Assembly (NCBI GenBank): GCA_008638375.1
Contig: CM018046.1
Span: forward strand, 44,539,706-44,603,705
Length of the DNA: 64,000 nt
Direction: 5' to 3'
Origin: Nyssa sinensis
Lineage: Eukaryota; Streptophyta; Magnoliopsida; Cornales; Nyssaceae
The notes under the pieces were generated by a model. It was not told the origin of the DNA. It was given only the letters and a program-made list of their open reading frames with translations, and did no database searches. This document shows positions 53,080 to 63,052 of this stretch, piece by piece; the first letter of the stretch is position 1; each line of letters starts with the position of its first letter. Made by a program: the position numbers and the translations under genes.

Positions 53080-55200
53080 CACTGCCATCCTTCCATCTTC
53101 AACCACAAAGCTCGAGACTTTTGTCTCCAAGAGATTTCCTCCATTTGTAAAACTTGTGCCAATTCCCCTTTAAACCCTTCTCTGATGCATCTCTCCTCCT
53201 CTGTTAAGGAGCTATCTTGCTCTTTCCTATCCACCTGTTGAATTTTCAATAGTAGCCCCTCTTTCCTTGCTTGGACATTCCCAAATTCCAATTCATTCCA
53301 CTTCTTTAAATCCATCTTCAAAAGCTTTAGCTTCCTAGCCATCACAAAGCTCAGATCACCAGTTATAACATAACCTCCCCACCAGGCTGCCATTTTGTTT
53401 CTAAAATCTGGAACTTGTAACCACATATTTTTGAACCGAAACGGAGCCTTGCCCCATCCCATTCCTCCGCTGTCCAAATTGATCGGGCTATGGTTTGAAA
53501 TTACCTTGGGACAGCATGATTGCACAAGGTTTGGGAATTTTGCCTCCCAATCAGCAGAAATTAGGAACCTATCCAGTCTTGACATTACTGGATTTTCCTT
53601 GTCACTTACCCATGTAAATCTTCCCCCCTCAAGAGGGAGGTCTACCAATCTTCTCCTATCAATGAATTCTGAAAATGACCTCATGCTTCTGGATAGTCTC
53701 CCTCCCCCTCTTCTTTCAGTAGGAAATCTTACTGTATTAAAATCACCTCCAACTACCCGCAAATCAGCCCCTCTCCTGGCCTGCGCATCAAGTTCCTCCC
53801 ACAAAACACCCCTATCAGACTCATAATTTGGGCATAAACACCTGTGAAAACCCAATCATAATCACCACTAACCCATATCAATCTGCAAGACAAGAAGAAA
53901 CGTACCTCCCACCTCTCCATCCCCAACAGAACTCTAGAGTCCCACATAATGAGGATTCCACCTGCCGTCTCTCTAGCAGCCAAGAAATACCACTCCACCC
54001 ATCTGGCACCCCACAGACTGCTGACAATGGCCTGGGACATGTCCTGGATTTTTCTTTCCTGAAGGCACACAAGCGATGGTTTCTGGCCCTTCAAAATCCC
54101 TTTAATAACAGATCTTTTATCGGGGTCATTGAGACCCCGAACATTTCAAGATAAGAACTTCCACTTCATTTTTTTTTTTGATGACCGGGGGGAACCCACC
54201 CAGTTTATCGCCAGGCTTAACGCCCTTGCTTAGCTGGATGGTAAACCACCCCGGGGCCCATGTACTTCCACTTCATTGAGAAACCTTTTCTGGAATTTCC
54301 TTCTCTTCCCCTCCCTCACCCTGTCTACCCTCGTAGTTGACTGCACATTCCAAATTCTTCATCGCTCTGCGGAGTTTTCTTGTCGATTTCTCCTTCTCTG
54401 AGATTTTCTTTACTGTGGCCGTGATCCTCCGTTGTCCATTGAACTGATCAATTTCACTTATCAATTCAAGAAACCTGTCCTCAAAACCATGGCATTGCAG
54501 CCCCAGATATTTACTCAGCTCCTTGATCCTCATCATAATCCACTTCGAGACCTCGATCCTCTTCATTTCTTGTCTTCCTTCCTGAGAAGTCTGAGCACCC
54601 TCTGGCCATTGCCAGAGGTTCAGCAGGCCAACCGATCATCAACTGGTCCTGGGCACTCCATCCTTTCAGCCATGCCATCACACATTGGTTCATCTTTCGC
54701 CAACTGTTCATTCATCTGGATCTCCCATAACGGCTCCCTTTCTTCACAAGTAGCAACAGACACAATCTGCTGGTTTTCTTTGCTTGCATCAGGACTGATA
54801 CTGACCTCATTTTCCCCTCTAATCTCTTCGCATAACCCAGCCGAATCCCACTTGTTTTCCAGACCATCAGATACCAGAGATTTCCCATCCAATTCGTCTT
54901 CTGTCTCTTTCACCACTGTCCCGGAGCTACCACTGTCGTTTGAACCCAAATCATCTTCTGAAACAATGTCCAAACCCCAGTCAACCTGCCCCATGCCTTT
55001 TTCTTCCTCTGCTCTGCTTGTCTCTTCTATCCAGGAGCTTCTCACATCTCCTCTGAACTCCAGAGGCTGCAACAGGCCCTTTTTATTCATCGGATGACCC
55101 TCTACTGAAGCGGCACAGCTTGGGCCAAGCACTGGGCCCTTAAGCTTTTGGGCCCCCTTTTGATTAGCCATCCTTCTGAGTCCAGGCAAGCGAAAGGGCT
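53080..55200 (-). mobile_element. L1-type LINE 5' segment (ORF1 end and endonuclease), inverted, in NIN-like intron 2
   Basis: Minus strand. An acidic linker/ORF1-like segment (55189-54620) is followed by the start of ORF2, an endonuclease/exonuclease/phosphatase domain. The domain starts at about 54160 with MKWKFLS, a stop where the family has Trp, then NVRGLND. It continues with QPSLVCLQE-type residues (KPSLVCLQERKI), GGDFNTVRF and SRLDRFLIS, with ISNHSPI near the domain end. The frame ends at 53079 with no reverse transcriptase. A SINE-like insert (54171-54263) splits ORF1 and ORF2. The opposite direction of the 3' tail at 55270-55428 suggests a 5' inversion. Confidence 0.82.
54171..54263 (-). 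mobile_element. SINE-like retroposon with exact 14-bp TSD
   Basis: A 93-bp insert, minus strand, ends in a run of about nine or more A. It is flanked by the exact 14-bp duplication acttccacttcatt at 54157-54170 and 54264-54277. The body reads ggggtggtttaccatcc…gtgggttcccccc, loosely like pol III A and B boxes. Target duplication length plus A-tail fit LINE-driven retroposition. It interrupts the inverted LINE. Confidence 0.75.
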
Positions 55201-55269
55201 TTTACATCTCCAGATGCTAACCTGCCCTCCATTATGGCGAAATGCAGGGCTGGACCGAAGTCTGGTTAT

Positions 55270-55428
55270 TTTTTTCCATTTCCACTTCAGTATTTAGATA
55301 GACTCATGGATTTTTTGGGGGACCTTAGGCTTTGATTGTGTAGCCAATCCCTTTTGTTGTATACGGGTTAGCCCCCCTCGGGCTCCATGTTTATTTAATT
55401 TACTTTTATTGATGGAAAAAAAAAAAAA
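55270..55428 (+). mobile_element. LINE 3' tail with poly-A
   Basis: Plus-strand block gattttttgggggacc, then gattgtgtagccaatccc and gttagcccccctcgggctcc, ending tttattgatgg and about 13 A (to about 55426). It resembles the 3' ends at 20600-20715 and 21815-21950. It is joined to the minus-strand LINE segment on its left. Confidence 0.65.
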
Positions 55429-56547
55429 GGAAGAGGAAATAAGGGATCGATCACATCTAGTTTAAAAAATATGCACAAAGGTATATGCATTCTATGCTTA
55501 AACTAGTGCCGAATTCTTCCATGTGAATTTTTTCTGTTCTTCTTTGCAAATATTTTTCGTCTTGAACCCTTAAAGATTCCTTACTTACCATCATTTCTGG
55601 TGCCTTGCAGGATGTAAATCTGAAGTCTTCTACAATATTTGATCATCCAAACATGCAAGTAAGTTGCAAGTGTAATGCAGATGTCAAAACTCTTGTTAGA
55701 TTCCAATGTTTATTTTTAAATCATTATCACTGAAAAAACAAAAGAACTCAAAATTCTCTCAATACAAACACTTGGAAATATTTCTAAACCAGATTTGCAA
55801 TGATGGTTGCTAACATAGCGCTGGATGAAATCTACAATGTATTGGAAGTGGTATGCGAAGCCCATAAATTACCTCTGGCTCAGACTTGGGTTCTGTCTGG
55901 GCATTGCAGTGTTGTAGCCTATGGTGGAAGATTTGAGGAAGAGCTGTGGTAGCTTTGATGTAAGCTGCATGGGACAATTATGCATGTCCACAACTGGTGC
56001 ACCGTTCTGTGTTGGTGATGCTTGCATGTGGCATTTCTGGAAGGCCTGTACTGAGCATCACTTACAAAAGGGGCAGGGGGTTGTTGGGAGGGCATTGTCT
56101 TCAAATAGTTTGTGCTTTTGCAGAGATGTAGCCCAATTCAGCCAAACTGAGTATCCCTTGGTACATTTTGCACGCATGTATGGGTTAACTAGCTGTTTTG
56201 CAATTTGCTTGACGAATACATACACTGGGGATGACAATTACATGATAGAGTTCTTTTTGCCACCAAGCATCATAGACATTGAAGAACAGAAGAACTTATT
56301 AGATTCCCTTGTGTTAATGATGAATCGGAATTTCCAAAGTTTTAAGCTTGCTTCTGGAGAAAAACTGGGTGACGTGTTATCTGCTGAAGTTATCAAATCT
56401 TCCATGGATGAGATTGATTCTATTCAAATATCCCATATTACTAAATCTCCATCTTACCCAAATTCCTTAAGAAATAGAGATATGGTGCAGCTAGATTTAT
56501 CGGATCAAGAATTAATGGTGGTATCTGATGCTAAAAACAATGAAAGG

Positions 56548-56832
56548 AATGTTGCTAGTGCAGAGCAGAGAGACCATGCTATCACTGATTCAGAGAAGTG
56601 GAGCAATATTGCTAGTGCAGAGCCGAGAGACAGTGCTATCACTGACTTGGAGAGGAGTAGCAATATTTCTAGTGCAGCACAGCGAGACAGTTTTATCACC
56701 GAGTCAGAGAAGAGTAGCACTTTTGCTAGTGCAGAGCAGAGGGACGGTGTTATTACTGACTCGGAGAAGAGGAGCAATGTTATTGCTGTAGAGCAGAGTG
56801 ACTGTGTTATTACCGACTCAGAGAGAGAGAGA
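56548..56832 (+). repeat. 57-bp coding minisatellite, five in-frame units
   Basis: Units start at 56548, 56605, 56662, 56719 and 56776, each exactly 57 bp (19 codons). A sixth, partial unit follows. The translated consensus is roughly N[VI]ASAEQRD[X][AV]ITDSEK[X]S, for example NVASAEQRDHAITDSEKWS. The repeat lies between the N-terminal domain and RWP-RK of the NIN-like gene. Unit length is a multiple of three and no unit contains a stop. Confidence 0.92.
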
Positions 56833-57957
56833 GACAATGCTATTATTGCTTACTCTGATAAAAAGGACACAAAAAGAAAGTCAGGAGAAAAAGCAAACGT
56901 ACTGAGATATCTATTAATTTTAAAGAGCTTCAGCAACTTTTTGGAAGGGGACTTGATGAGGCTGCAATGGGCCTTGGAGGTGAGCTTTGCATTTAGAAAT
57001 TGTTTCTTCATTCTTGTGATCTCCCTCATTTTATTTTCAAATTGCTAAATTCCTTTTGTACAAAGGAATTATTTTTCTTATCCAGATTCTTTCTTTTGTA
57101 GTTAGCCGATCTACGCTGAAGCGCATTCGTAGGGACCATGGAATCTCCAGTTGGCCACGTCACAAGAAAAAGAAGGATAATGGCTCCCTCCCTAAACAAA
57201 TGCACATGAATGAATCTGTCGGAAGTGCTGAGAAAGCATTCTGCCAAACTTCTGCAGTTACAAGTATACTTTCTGCAGTTCCTAGTACACTTACTGACAT
57301 TGTTAGTTCAACTCCTTTGCCTGTGAGCTTTAATCAGTCCAGTCAACAAAATGAAAAATTACCATTTCAACGAGCTCCGGCAGCTGTATTTCCTCCTGAT
57401 TCCATTGTTTCAGCACCGCCCAAAACACCACCAGGAGGAAGGCTAATTGAGATTGCAGGAAATTCAAATAATTTGCAACATCTTTGTCTTTTCAGCAGCA
57501 GAGGGACAAATCCCAGAAACTAGTTGGACAGATCCTCTGTGTTCTGATTTGCCACCTAAGCAAGCTGTGGCTAATGCTGCTGACAGAATGCCACAAGGTA
57601 AAGCAACACAGGAGGTGAGGAAAATGACCATAAGGTGCGTTATAGTGACCAGTCAGTTTTTAAAGTTTCAGTTCTCTGTTTCATATGGAATGGTAGAGTT
57701 GCAGGAGGAAGTGGCAAGGAGGCTGAAGTTAAATATTGGAACTTTTAATATCAAGTATGAGGATGAGGATAAAGATTGGATTTTAATAGGCTGCAATGAA
57801 GACTTGCAGACTTGTATGGATATTTCAAGATCAATGGATAGTAGTAGTACTATAATTAGCCTATTGGTTGAACCCATTACGAATTAACCACCTTGGATCC
57901 TTGTATATTTTTTACTGCATGTCTTTATATCTTGGTTGAAATTATCAAATTGTCTAT

Positions 57958-58885
57958 GGATGGGAAACTTGATTCTAGATCTGAATCTGTTCAAATATTC
58001 CAATTACTTGGCTAAATGGAGGAGAGGTGATGCAGTTAGATTCATTGGAGCAATTATAAATGGTGGGATTTGATGCTATAGGCAATGGAAGGAACATTGT
58101 AATGGAGGTCAATGCGAGATATTACAGTTACCTATACAGAAGAGAAAAAGGGGGAGTATGAGGTTTCCGACACTACAAGTTCTGGAGAAAGTTAGATGTA
58201 CATTGCCTTACTTTCATGACTGGAGAGTTGTTTTCTGACTCAAGCCCGTGACCTCCCAATCATATTGGAGCAACCTTACCATTGCACCAACGCACTCGCC
58301 CTCGTGCACAAGGAAAAAGAGACAGGAAAAATCAAAGATAAAATGTAGCAAAAAAAAAAAGGTCTTATAGACTCGATCAGTACTGCTTGTGATCTTGATC
58401 CTGTTATTATCAACTTGTTAAATGCTTCTTCTGGAGAAGCTAGATTGTGACTTGCATTAGCAAAAGAAAGGACTGCATCTGTTGCATTAGCTAGATTATA
58501 GACTCCTTAGCTGGTTCCTTGCTTTTGTGGTTAGGTGATCTACATTGAAGTGCATCTGTTGGCATATGGAATCTCTTTGTGGTCATCTCGCAAAAGAAAC
58601 AAAGATGATTTTTCTCTCTAAGCTAAAGCACGTGAATGAATCTATTTGAGGTGCTGAGAGAGCATTCAGTCTAACTTTTCTCACTACAGGTTCACTTCTT
58701 GGTGCTGTTGTTATTGGTCTGTTAGTTGAAGGATTCCAATCAACTGGACTCAGAATTGGTATTGCAGCTGGCAGAAGCGAGTCCAGCAGCTGCTTCCGCA
58801 GTCACTGATGTTGTTTCTTCACAGCATGAAACACCAATGGGCGCAATGGTAATTGAGAACATGAGAAACTCAAAAGATTTTGAGG
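57958..58885 (+). pseudogene. Second, more decayed NIN-like 3' fragment
   Basis: Three blocks match the preceding NIN-like gene in the same order. 57968-58140 resembles 56400-56580 (ctgttcaaatattcc, gtgatgcagttagattcattgg, gatgctata). 58510-58700 resembles 57090-57280 (the RWP-RK exon, with catatggaatctc and cacgtgaatgaatct). 58760-58885 resembles 57370-57470 (encoding SSQHETPMGAMVIEN before a gtatgt donor). Stops and shifts occur throughout. The gap between the first two blocks holds a SINE. It is most simply an old tandem partial duplication. Confidence 0.75.
58168..58309 (-). mobile_element. Au-type SINE
   Basis: Read on the minus strand it has GAGGGCGAG, then GGTGCAATGGTAAGGTTGC, a B-box-like GGTCACGGGCTTGAGTC, and a 3' part with GTAAGGCAATGTACATCTAA. 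This order is characteristic of the tRNA-derived Au SINE family of flowering plants. It is inserted in the decayed NIN-like copy. Exact ends and target duplication were not resolved. Confidence 0.75.
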
Positions 58886-58958
58886 TATGTTGAATCTGTT
58901 TTTATTCGTGTTAAATTGATCTTTGAATTTGTCCAGTTTTAAAACGTTCATTCTCTCT

Positions 58959-59021
<63 letters not shown>

Positions 59022-59186
59022 CTCAATTGACTGGACAACTAGGGAGTGAGCTCTGTTTCTTTCTACATGTTTTATTTCTCTAGAATTATCAAGAGTGGCA
59101 TGAGTGTGTGGTGTTGGAGTTATGATATGAATATATCATCTTTGATGATGTAATTAGATGATTTTTATTTTTTAAGGCTATAAATA
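58886..59186. other. Spacer with CT/TA microsatellite
   Basis: A CT run followed by a TA run occupies 58951-59021. Nothing else is recognised. Confidence 0.6.
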
Positions 59187-59857
59187 TGTCGAAAGTATTT
59201 TAGAGAATAAAAAGGATATATTCTTCTCTTTAGGAGGTCAAGATTTATAGTCACAACTTACAAGTAAATAAAGAAGCTATTTTAAATTAATTCTTACAAT
59301 CAATACAATCAATCAATCTAATGTTTAAATTAAGCTCAATTTAATATTTACAACATTTCCCCTTCAAGTGGGAGAGTATATATTTTTAACTCCCAACTTG
59401 CTACAAATAGAGTCGATGGTAGTCATTGGTAAATTTTTGGTGAAGATATTGATAAGTTGACTACCAGAAGGAAAAAATGAAATAGTGATTTATCAGTCAT
59501 GACAGGACAAAGAAGTTGCTAGAGCGAAGACTTTGGTAAGCGAGACAAGCTGGCCGAGATTGGATGAGCTGAGGGAGTCGAGAGGTTTTGCTGAGGTTGA
59601 CGAGAGGTATCGAAGGAGCCGAGAGGCACCGACAAGGGGAGGACAAAGAAAGAGAAACTATGATTTAAAATATCTATTCTGATACCATGTCGAAGGTATT
59701 TTAGAAAATGAAAAAAGATATATTCTTTTCTCTAAGAAATTAAGATTTATAGTCACAACTTACAAGTAAATAAAGGAAACAATTTTAAATTAGTTCATAC
59801 AATCAATCTAATGCTTAAATTAAGTTACAAATTGAGCTCACTCTAATATTTACAACA
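59187..59857 (-). mobile_element. Internally deleted copia (TRIM-like) with exact 5-bp TSD
   Basis: LTRs lie at 59187-59355 and 59698-59857, both starting TGTCGAA and ending TTTACAACA in plus orientation. The exact 5-bp duplication AAATA lies at 59182-59186 and 59858-59862. The primer-binding site TGGTATCAGAA is on the minus strand at 59697-59687. The interior is only about 340 bp. It keeps the last pol codons next to the left LTR (QLINIFTKNLPMTTIDS then CSKLGV) and leader sequence next to the right LTR. The rest of gag-pol is gone, so it is non-autonomous. Confidence 0.9.
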
Positions 59858-60395
59858 AAATATAACATTGGGGGTCAATTATATTAATAAATAATGAAAA
59901 AATTACATTGACCTTCCTTGAGGTTTTTAACAAATACATTGCACTCCCCTAAGGTTTTCAAAATTACATTGCACTGTCAGTTTTATTGGAGGATGGATTG
60001 TAATTGAATTTGACCTTTTACTCTTTTACCCTTGGATTATATTTTCATCACAAAACCCTTCTCTCCACTTTATCTCTCTACAAACTAAACACATTATGAG
60101 CTTTAAAATCTCAAATTAAAAATCTAAGTCACCTATTCACACAAAAACACGTGTATATATTCATAATAGTGATTTCAAAAGAAATTAGCTAGATAAGGCA
60201 CAAGGAGAGGCACCATGCACACACTAGGAAACACTCAATATATTTGAATGAAACGAGAGAAATTCTCTTATGTTAGTGGGGAATCGTAAATGCAATTGAA
60301 AGATAAATTTCACCATTGGGAATTTGACCTGACAAAATTTTGAGCTAGGGCGTTTCTGCAAAGGTAGCCACTCAAGCCGAAAGGATAGTTCAAAT
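59858..60395. other. AT-rich spacer
   Basis: Contains phrases of the aaattacattgac type (59885-59985), also seen near 35275 and 50180, which suggests an unclassified non-coding repeat. No gene is seen. Confidence 0.5.
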
Positions 60396-61705
60396 CATAG
60401 TTGTTAAAATGTGTATTAGAAGTCGTATTGTTTTTTTAAAAATGTGTTTTGTATCATGTATTATAAATACGTGAATTTTTTAAAAATGCATTTATAATTA
60501 TATATATATAATATATATATATACATGAATATATATATATATAATGATTAAAATGATATAAATAACATTTCAATTTACTTGTCATACAAATTAGATATAA
60601 AAATTATTATTATTTATTCAAGAATTAAAAATCAAAGTAGTACCAAGCATAATTGTCTTGTTTTTAAAATATATTGCATCATGTTATATATAGTATTATA
60701 TATATAGTGTATAAAATGCGTATAAAATAATAAAAATTATATTTTAATTGACTTATTAAAAACAACTTAAATTTCATGCCATACAAGAACCAAGATTTAT
60801 AAATACTACTAATTTCAAACTAAAATTAAATAATCCATCCAATATAGATCATCAAGACAACATCTAAAATTATTCATTTTGATACTTCATTCCATTTTAA
60901 TCTTAATAGCTAATTTCAATGGCATTGATATCATCATCACAATCATCATATGCCAACAATTTTTCACTTTCTTTTTCTTTGAACTTTTTGTATGTGCTCA
61001 CTCCTCATTCCACGTCTTCTCAAAATACTTACTTTCCTTCTTTCTTATTGGAAGAAACATCTCTAAGCGTTACAAAGAGACTGATATAAAACCAAACAAA
61101 CAAAAAGCATTTCCTGTGTATATAACAAAAAAAATAAAAAAGAGGTCAAAATGATATCATTTAGGCTAATTTTTCATATCTTGTGTATCGTGTGTATCGA
61201 GATGTATACTTTACAAAAAGATACAGTTATAAGATACGCATCGTTTTATGTCTATATGAAATGTATCGTAAGATATGTATTGCATAATGTTACCTGGAAC
61301 GTGGATTCTTATGGTACAGGGAACGAGAACGTAAATTGTTACTTGTTATAGAGCATCGTATGTTAGGGTTAGGCTTCTTTGGATCGTTTTGTTGGAACGA
61401 AATGCGTTTATTTGGAACATGATATGCTTTTGGATTGTATTTGTAATAATATTTGTATGTATATATAAACACCAAAAAAAATTCAATCAATCTAAGCCAT
61501 TATAAAATAAAATTTAAATGATGTGTGTATATTTTGTATGATTTTTTTTGAACTTTTGATATTTTAGATTGGAATGCTAAATCTTTCGTTCCAAATCGCT
61601 AATGATCCATGTTTTGGATCGTGTGATCTTAATTCACAATTCGCTAGGAGATGAGCGAATTGTGGTAACCATACTATCGTGTATCGTAAGATACTAACAA
61701 CTGTG
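60396..61705. mobile_element. hAT-like element with perfect 8-bp TSD
   Basis: 1310 bp with inverted ends CATAGTTGTTA and CACAGTTGTTA (right end read on the minus strand). The exact 8-bp duplication GTTCAAAT lies at 60388-60395 and 61706-61713. The interior is AT-rich with no transposase. Its ends resemble those of the element at 18788-21055. A family-A MITE (61289-61669) is nested near its right end. Confidence 0.8.
61289..61669 (-). mobile_element. hAT-like MITE, family A copy 3
   Basis: Reverse-orientation copy of the MITE at 29053-29449: it starts GTTACCTGGAACG, ends GTGGTAAC, and shares the cgctaatgatccatg block. It is nested in the element at 60396-61705. Its outermost bases and duplication are not clear. 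Confidence 0.75.
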
Positions 61706-61844
61706 GTTCAAATAAAAAGAGGCAAGTGATGGAGATTTTGTTGATGATGATTTGAAATTAGAGAAAAAGATTGAAAGTACAATAAACTTTAGGGCTACAT
61801 TTGTGCACAATTAAAAATAGAGTTAATTATTATTAAGTCCATCG

Positions 61845-63052
61845 TGACAACTGTCTACAAGGTTAGGTTCAAGGTAAAACAGTTTAATCCCAAAATTTCT
61901 TGCCCTTTATTTTTCCATCTAAGATCAAGTCCAAATTAGATGACGTGGCATTAAGGTTTATTTTTTAACGATGATTTTTCCCTTTAATTTTAAATGACGC
62001 GCAGATCTATCTTAGAGCCCTAACCTAAGAAGCACGGATACAACATGACACGGACACGAAGACACGTTATTTCTTAAAAAAGTAAGACACTGGACACGCT
62101 AGGGACACGTTGAATATATATGAATTTTTTAAATTTTTTATATGATTATATAATAAAAACCTATTGTGATTGCAATTAAATTTGGTATAAAAACACATAA
62201 ATCACAAAAATATTATTAAGATATTAAAATAGCAAAGTCATTAAATAAAAACCAAAGGACTTCTTCATTTAATCATCAACATCCATGATTTAAGTGTCCG
62301 ACACGTGTTCGGAAAGTGTCCGAGAGTGTCGGTATCCGACACGGATATGTGAGCCAAAATAGAGTGTCCGTGCTTCATAGGCCCTAACCCTCTCCCATCT
62401 CCATCGGTATTGACCTCTTTGTTCATGTTTTGGAGCTATTCGTTGGAGCTCTTCGTTGGTTGCCTTGTAGCTGTAGAGCTGAGTTCAGAAGAAGATATCT
62501 TCTTGTTGGCATTCACATCAAACTTCTTGAAGACGTGTTATTGCCCCTCTCTGGTAGCGTGGATCATTGTGGAAGATGCAACAAGCTTGATTGAAAGTCG
62601 ATTACTCGTGGATCCCCAAGAGACATGAATGATGACAATCTAACACCAGTGGCTACAAGGTTAGGTTGGATAGGTTCAAGGTAAAACAGTTTAATTTCAA
62701 AAGTTCTTTTTTTTTTTTTTTAATTTAAGATCAAGTCCAAATTAGATGATGTGACATTAAATTTTATTTTTTAATGACGATTTTGCTCCTTAATGTTAAA
62801 TGACACCCAGATCTATCTTAGAGCCCTAGCCCTCTCCCATCCCTATCAATGTCAATCTCTTTGTTCATGTTTTGGAGCTCTTCGTCGGTGGCCTTGTAGC
62901 TGTGGACCCGAGCTCCGAAGAAGAGATCTCATCGGCGTTCACATGCTCTGGTAGCCTGGATCATTATGGGAGAGGCAACAAGCTTGATTGAAAGTCGATT
63001 AGTCGTGGATCCCAAAGAAACATGAATGATGACAATCTGACACCAAAGGGTT
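61845..63052. repeat. Direct duplication of a non-coding segment
   Basis: Unit 1 (about 61845-62640) and unit 2 (about 62645-63052) share a long series of blocks in the same order: ctacaaggttaggtt, agatcaagtccaaattagatga, cagatctatcttagagccct, tttgttcatgttttggagct and caacaagcttgattgaaagt. Unit 1 is longer because of a MITE insertion and smaller indels. No gene is recognised. Confidence 0.85.
62035..62380. mobile_element. MITE with 17-bp TIR and exact 8-bp TSD
   Basis: 346 bp with ends CTAAGAAGCACGGATAC and CTATGAAGCACGGACAC (right end read on the minus strand, 15 of 17 matching). The exact duplication GCCCTAAC lies at 62027-62034 and 62381-62388. The interior repeats the words ggacacg and gtgtccg. 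The 8-bp duplication suggests hAT or a Mutator-like family. The second unit of the host duplication has the same site without it (gagccctagccctctccc at about 62820). Confidence 0.88.

Larger units (their letters stand above)
51073..57887 (+). pseudogene. NIN-like (RWP-RK/PB1) transcription factor gene, broken
   Basis: NIN-like proteins are nuclear regulators of nitrate-responsive genes. Exons: 51073-51295, 52083-52585, 55611-55658, 55793-56979, 57102-57887. The conserved N-terminal region is clear (ERRVLVQFWAPTKIG, VLTTSDQPF, PEWTPNVQYCS, ALPVLEPS, then GQLCMSTTGAPFCV and LQKGQGVVGRAL). RWP-RK spans the exon 4/5 junction and PB1 is 57620-57880 (GMVELQEEVARRLKL, DLQTCMDISRS). Lesions: TAA at 55811-55813; +1 near 55817; +1 near 55930; -1 near 56898; +1 near 57492. 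The RWP-RK signature reads SWPRHK instead of RWPxRK. Exon 4 also carries five in-frame 19-residue repeats. Intron 2 (3 kb) holds LINE pieces. Conservation of long blocks suggests recent inactivation; sequencing error alone would not explain all changes. Confidence 0.85.

Noticed and set aside
54432..55097. 221-codon plus-strand frame
   Set aside because: Antisense to the LINE ORF1-like segment. Its composition mirrors the acidic minus frame and it has no motif of its own.
55270..55428. Plus-strand gene end
   Set aside because: It matches two other LINE 3' tails in the window and ends in poly-A.
56548..56832. CRISPR-like array
   Set aside because: The units are contiguous 57-bp tandem repeats in a plant coding exon, with no spacers.
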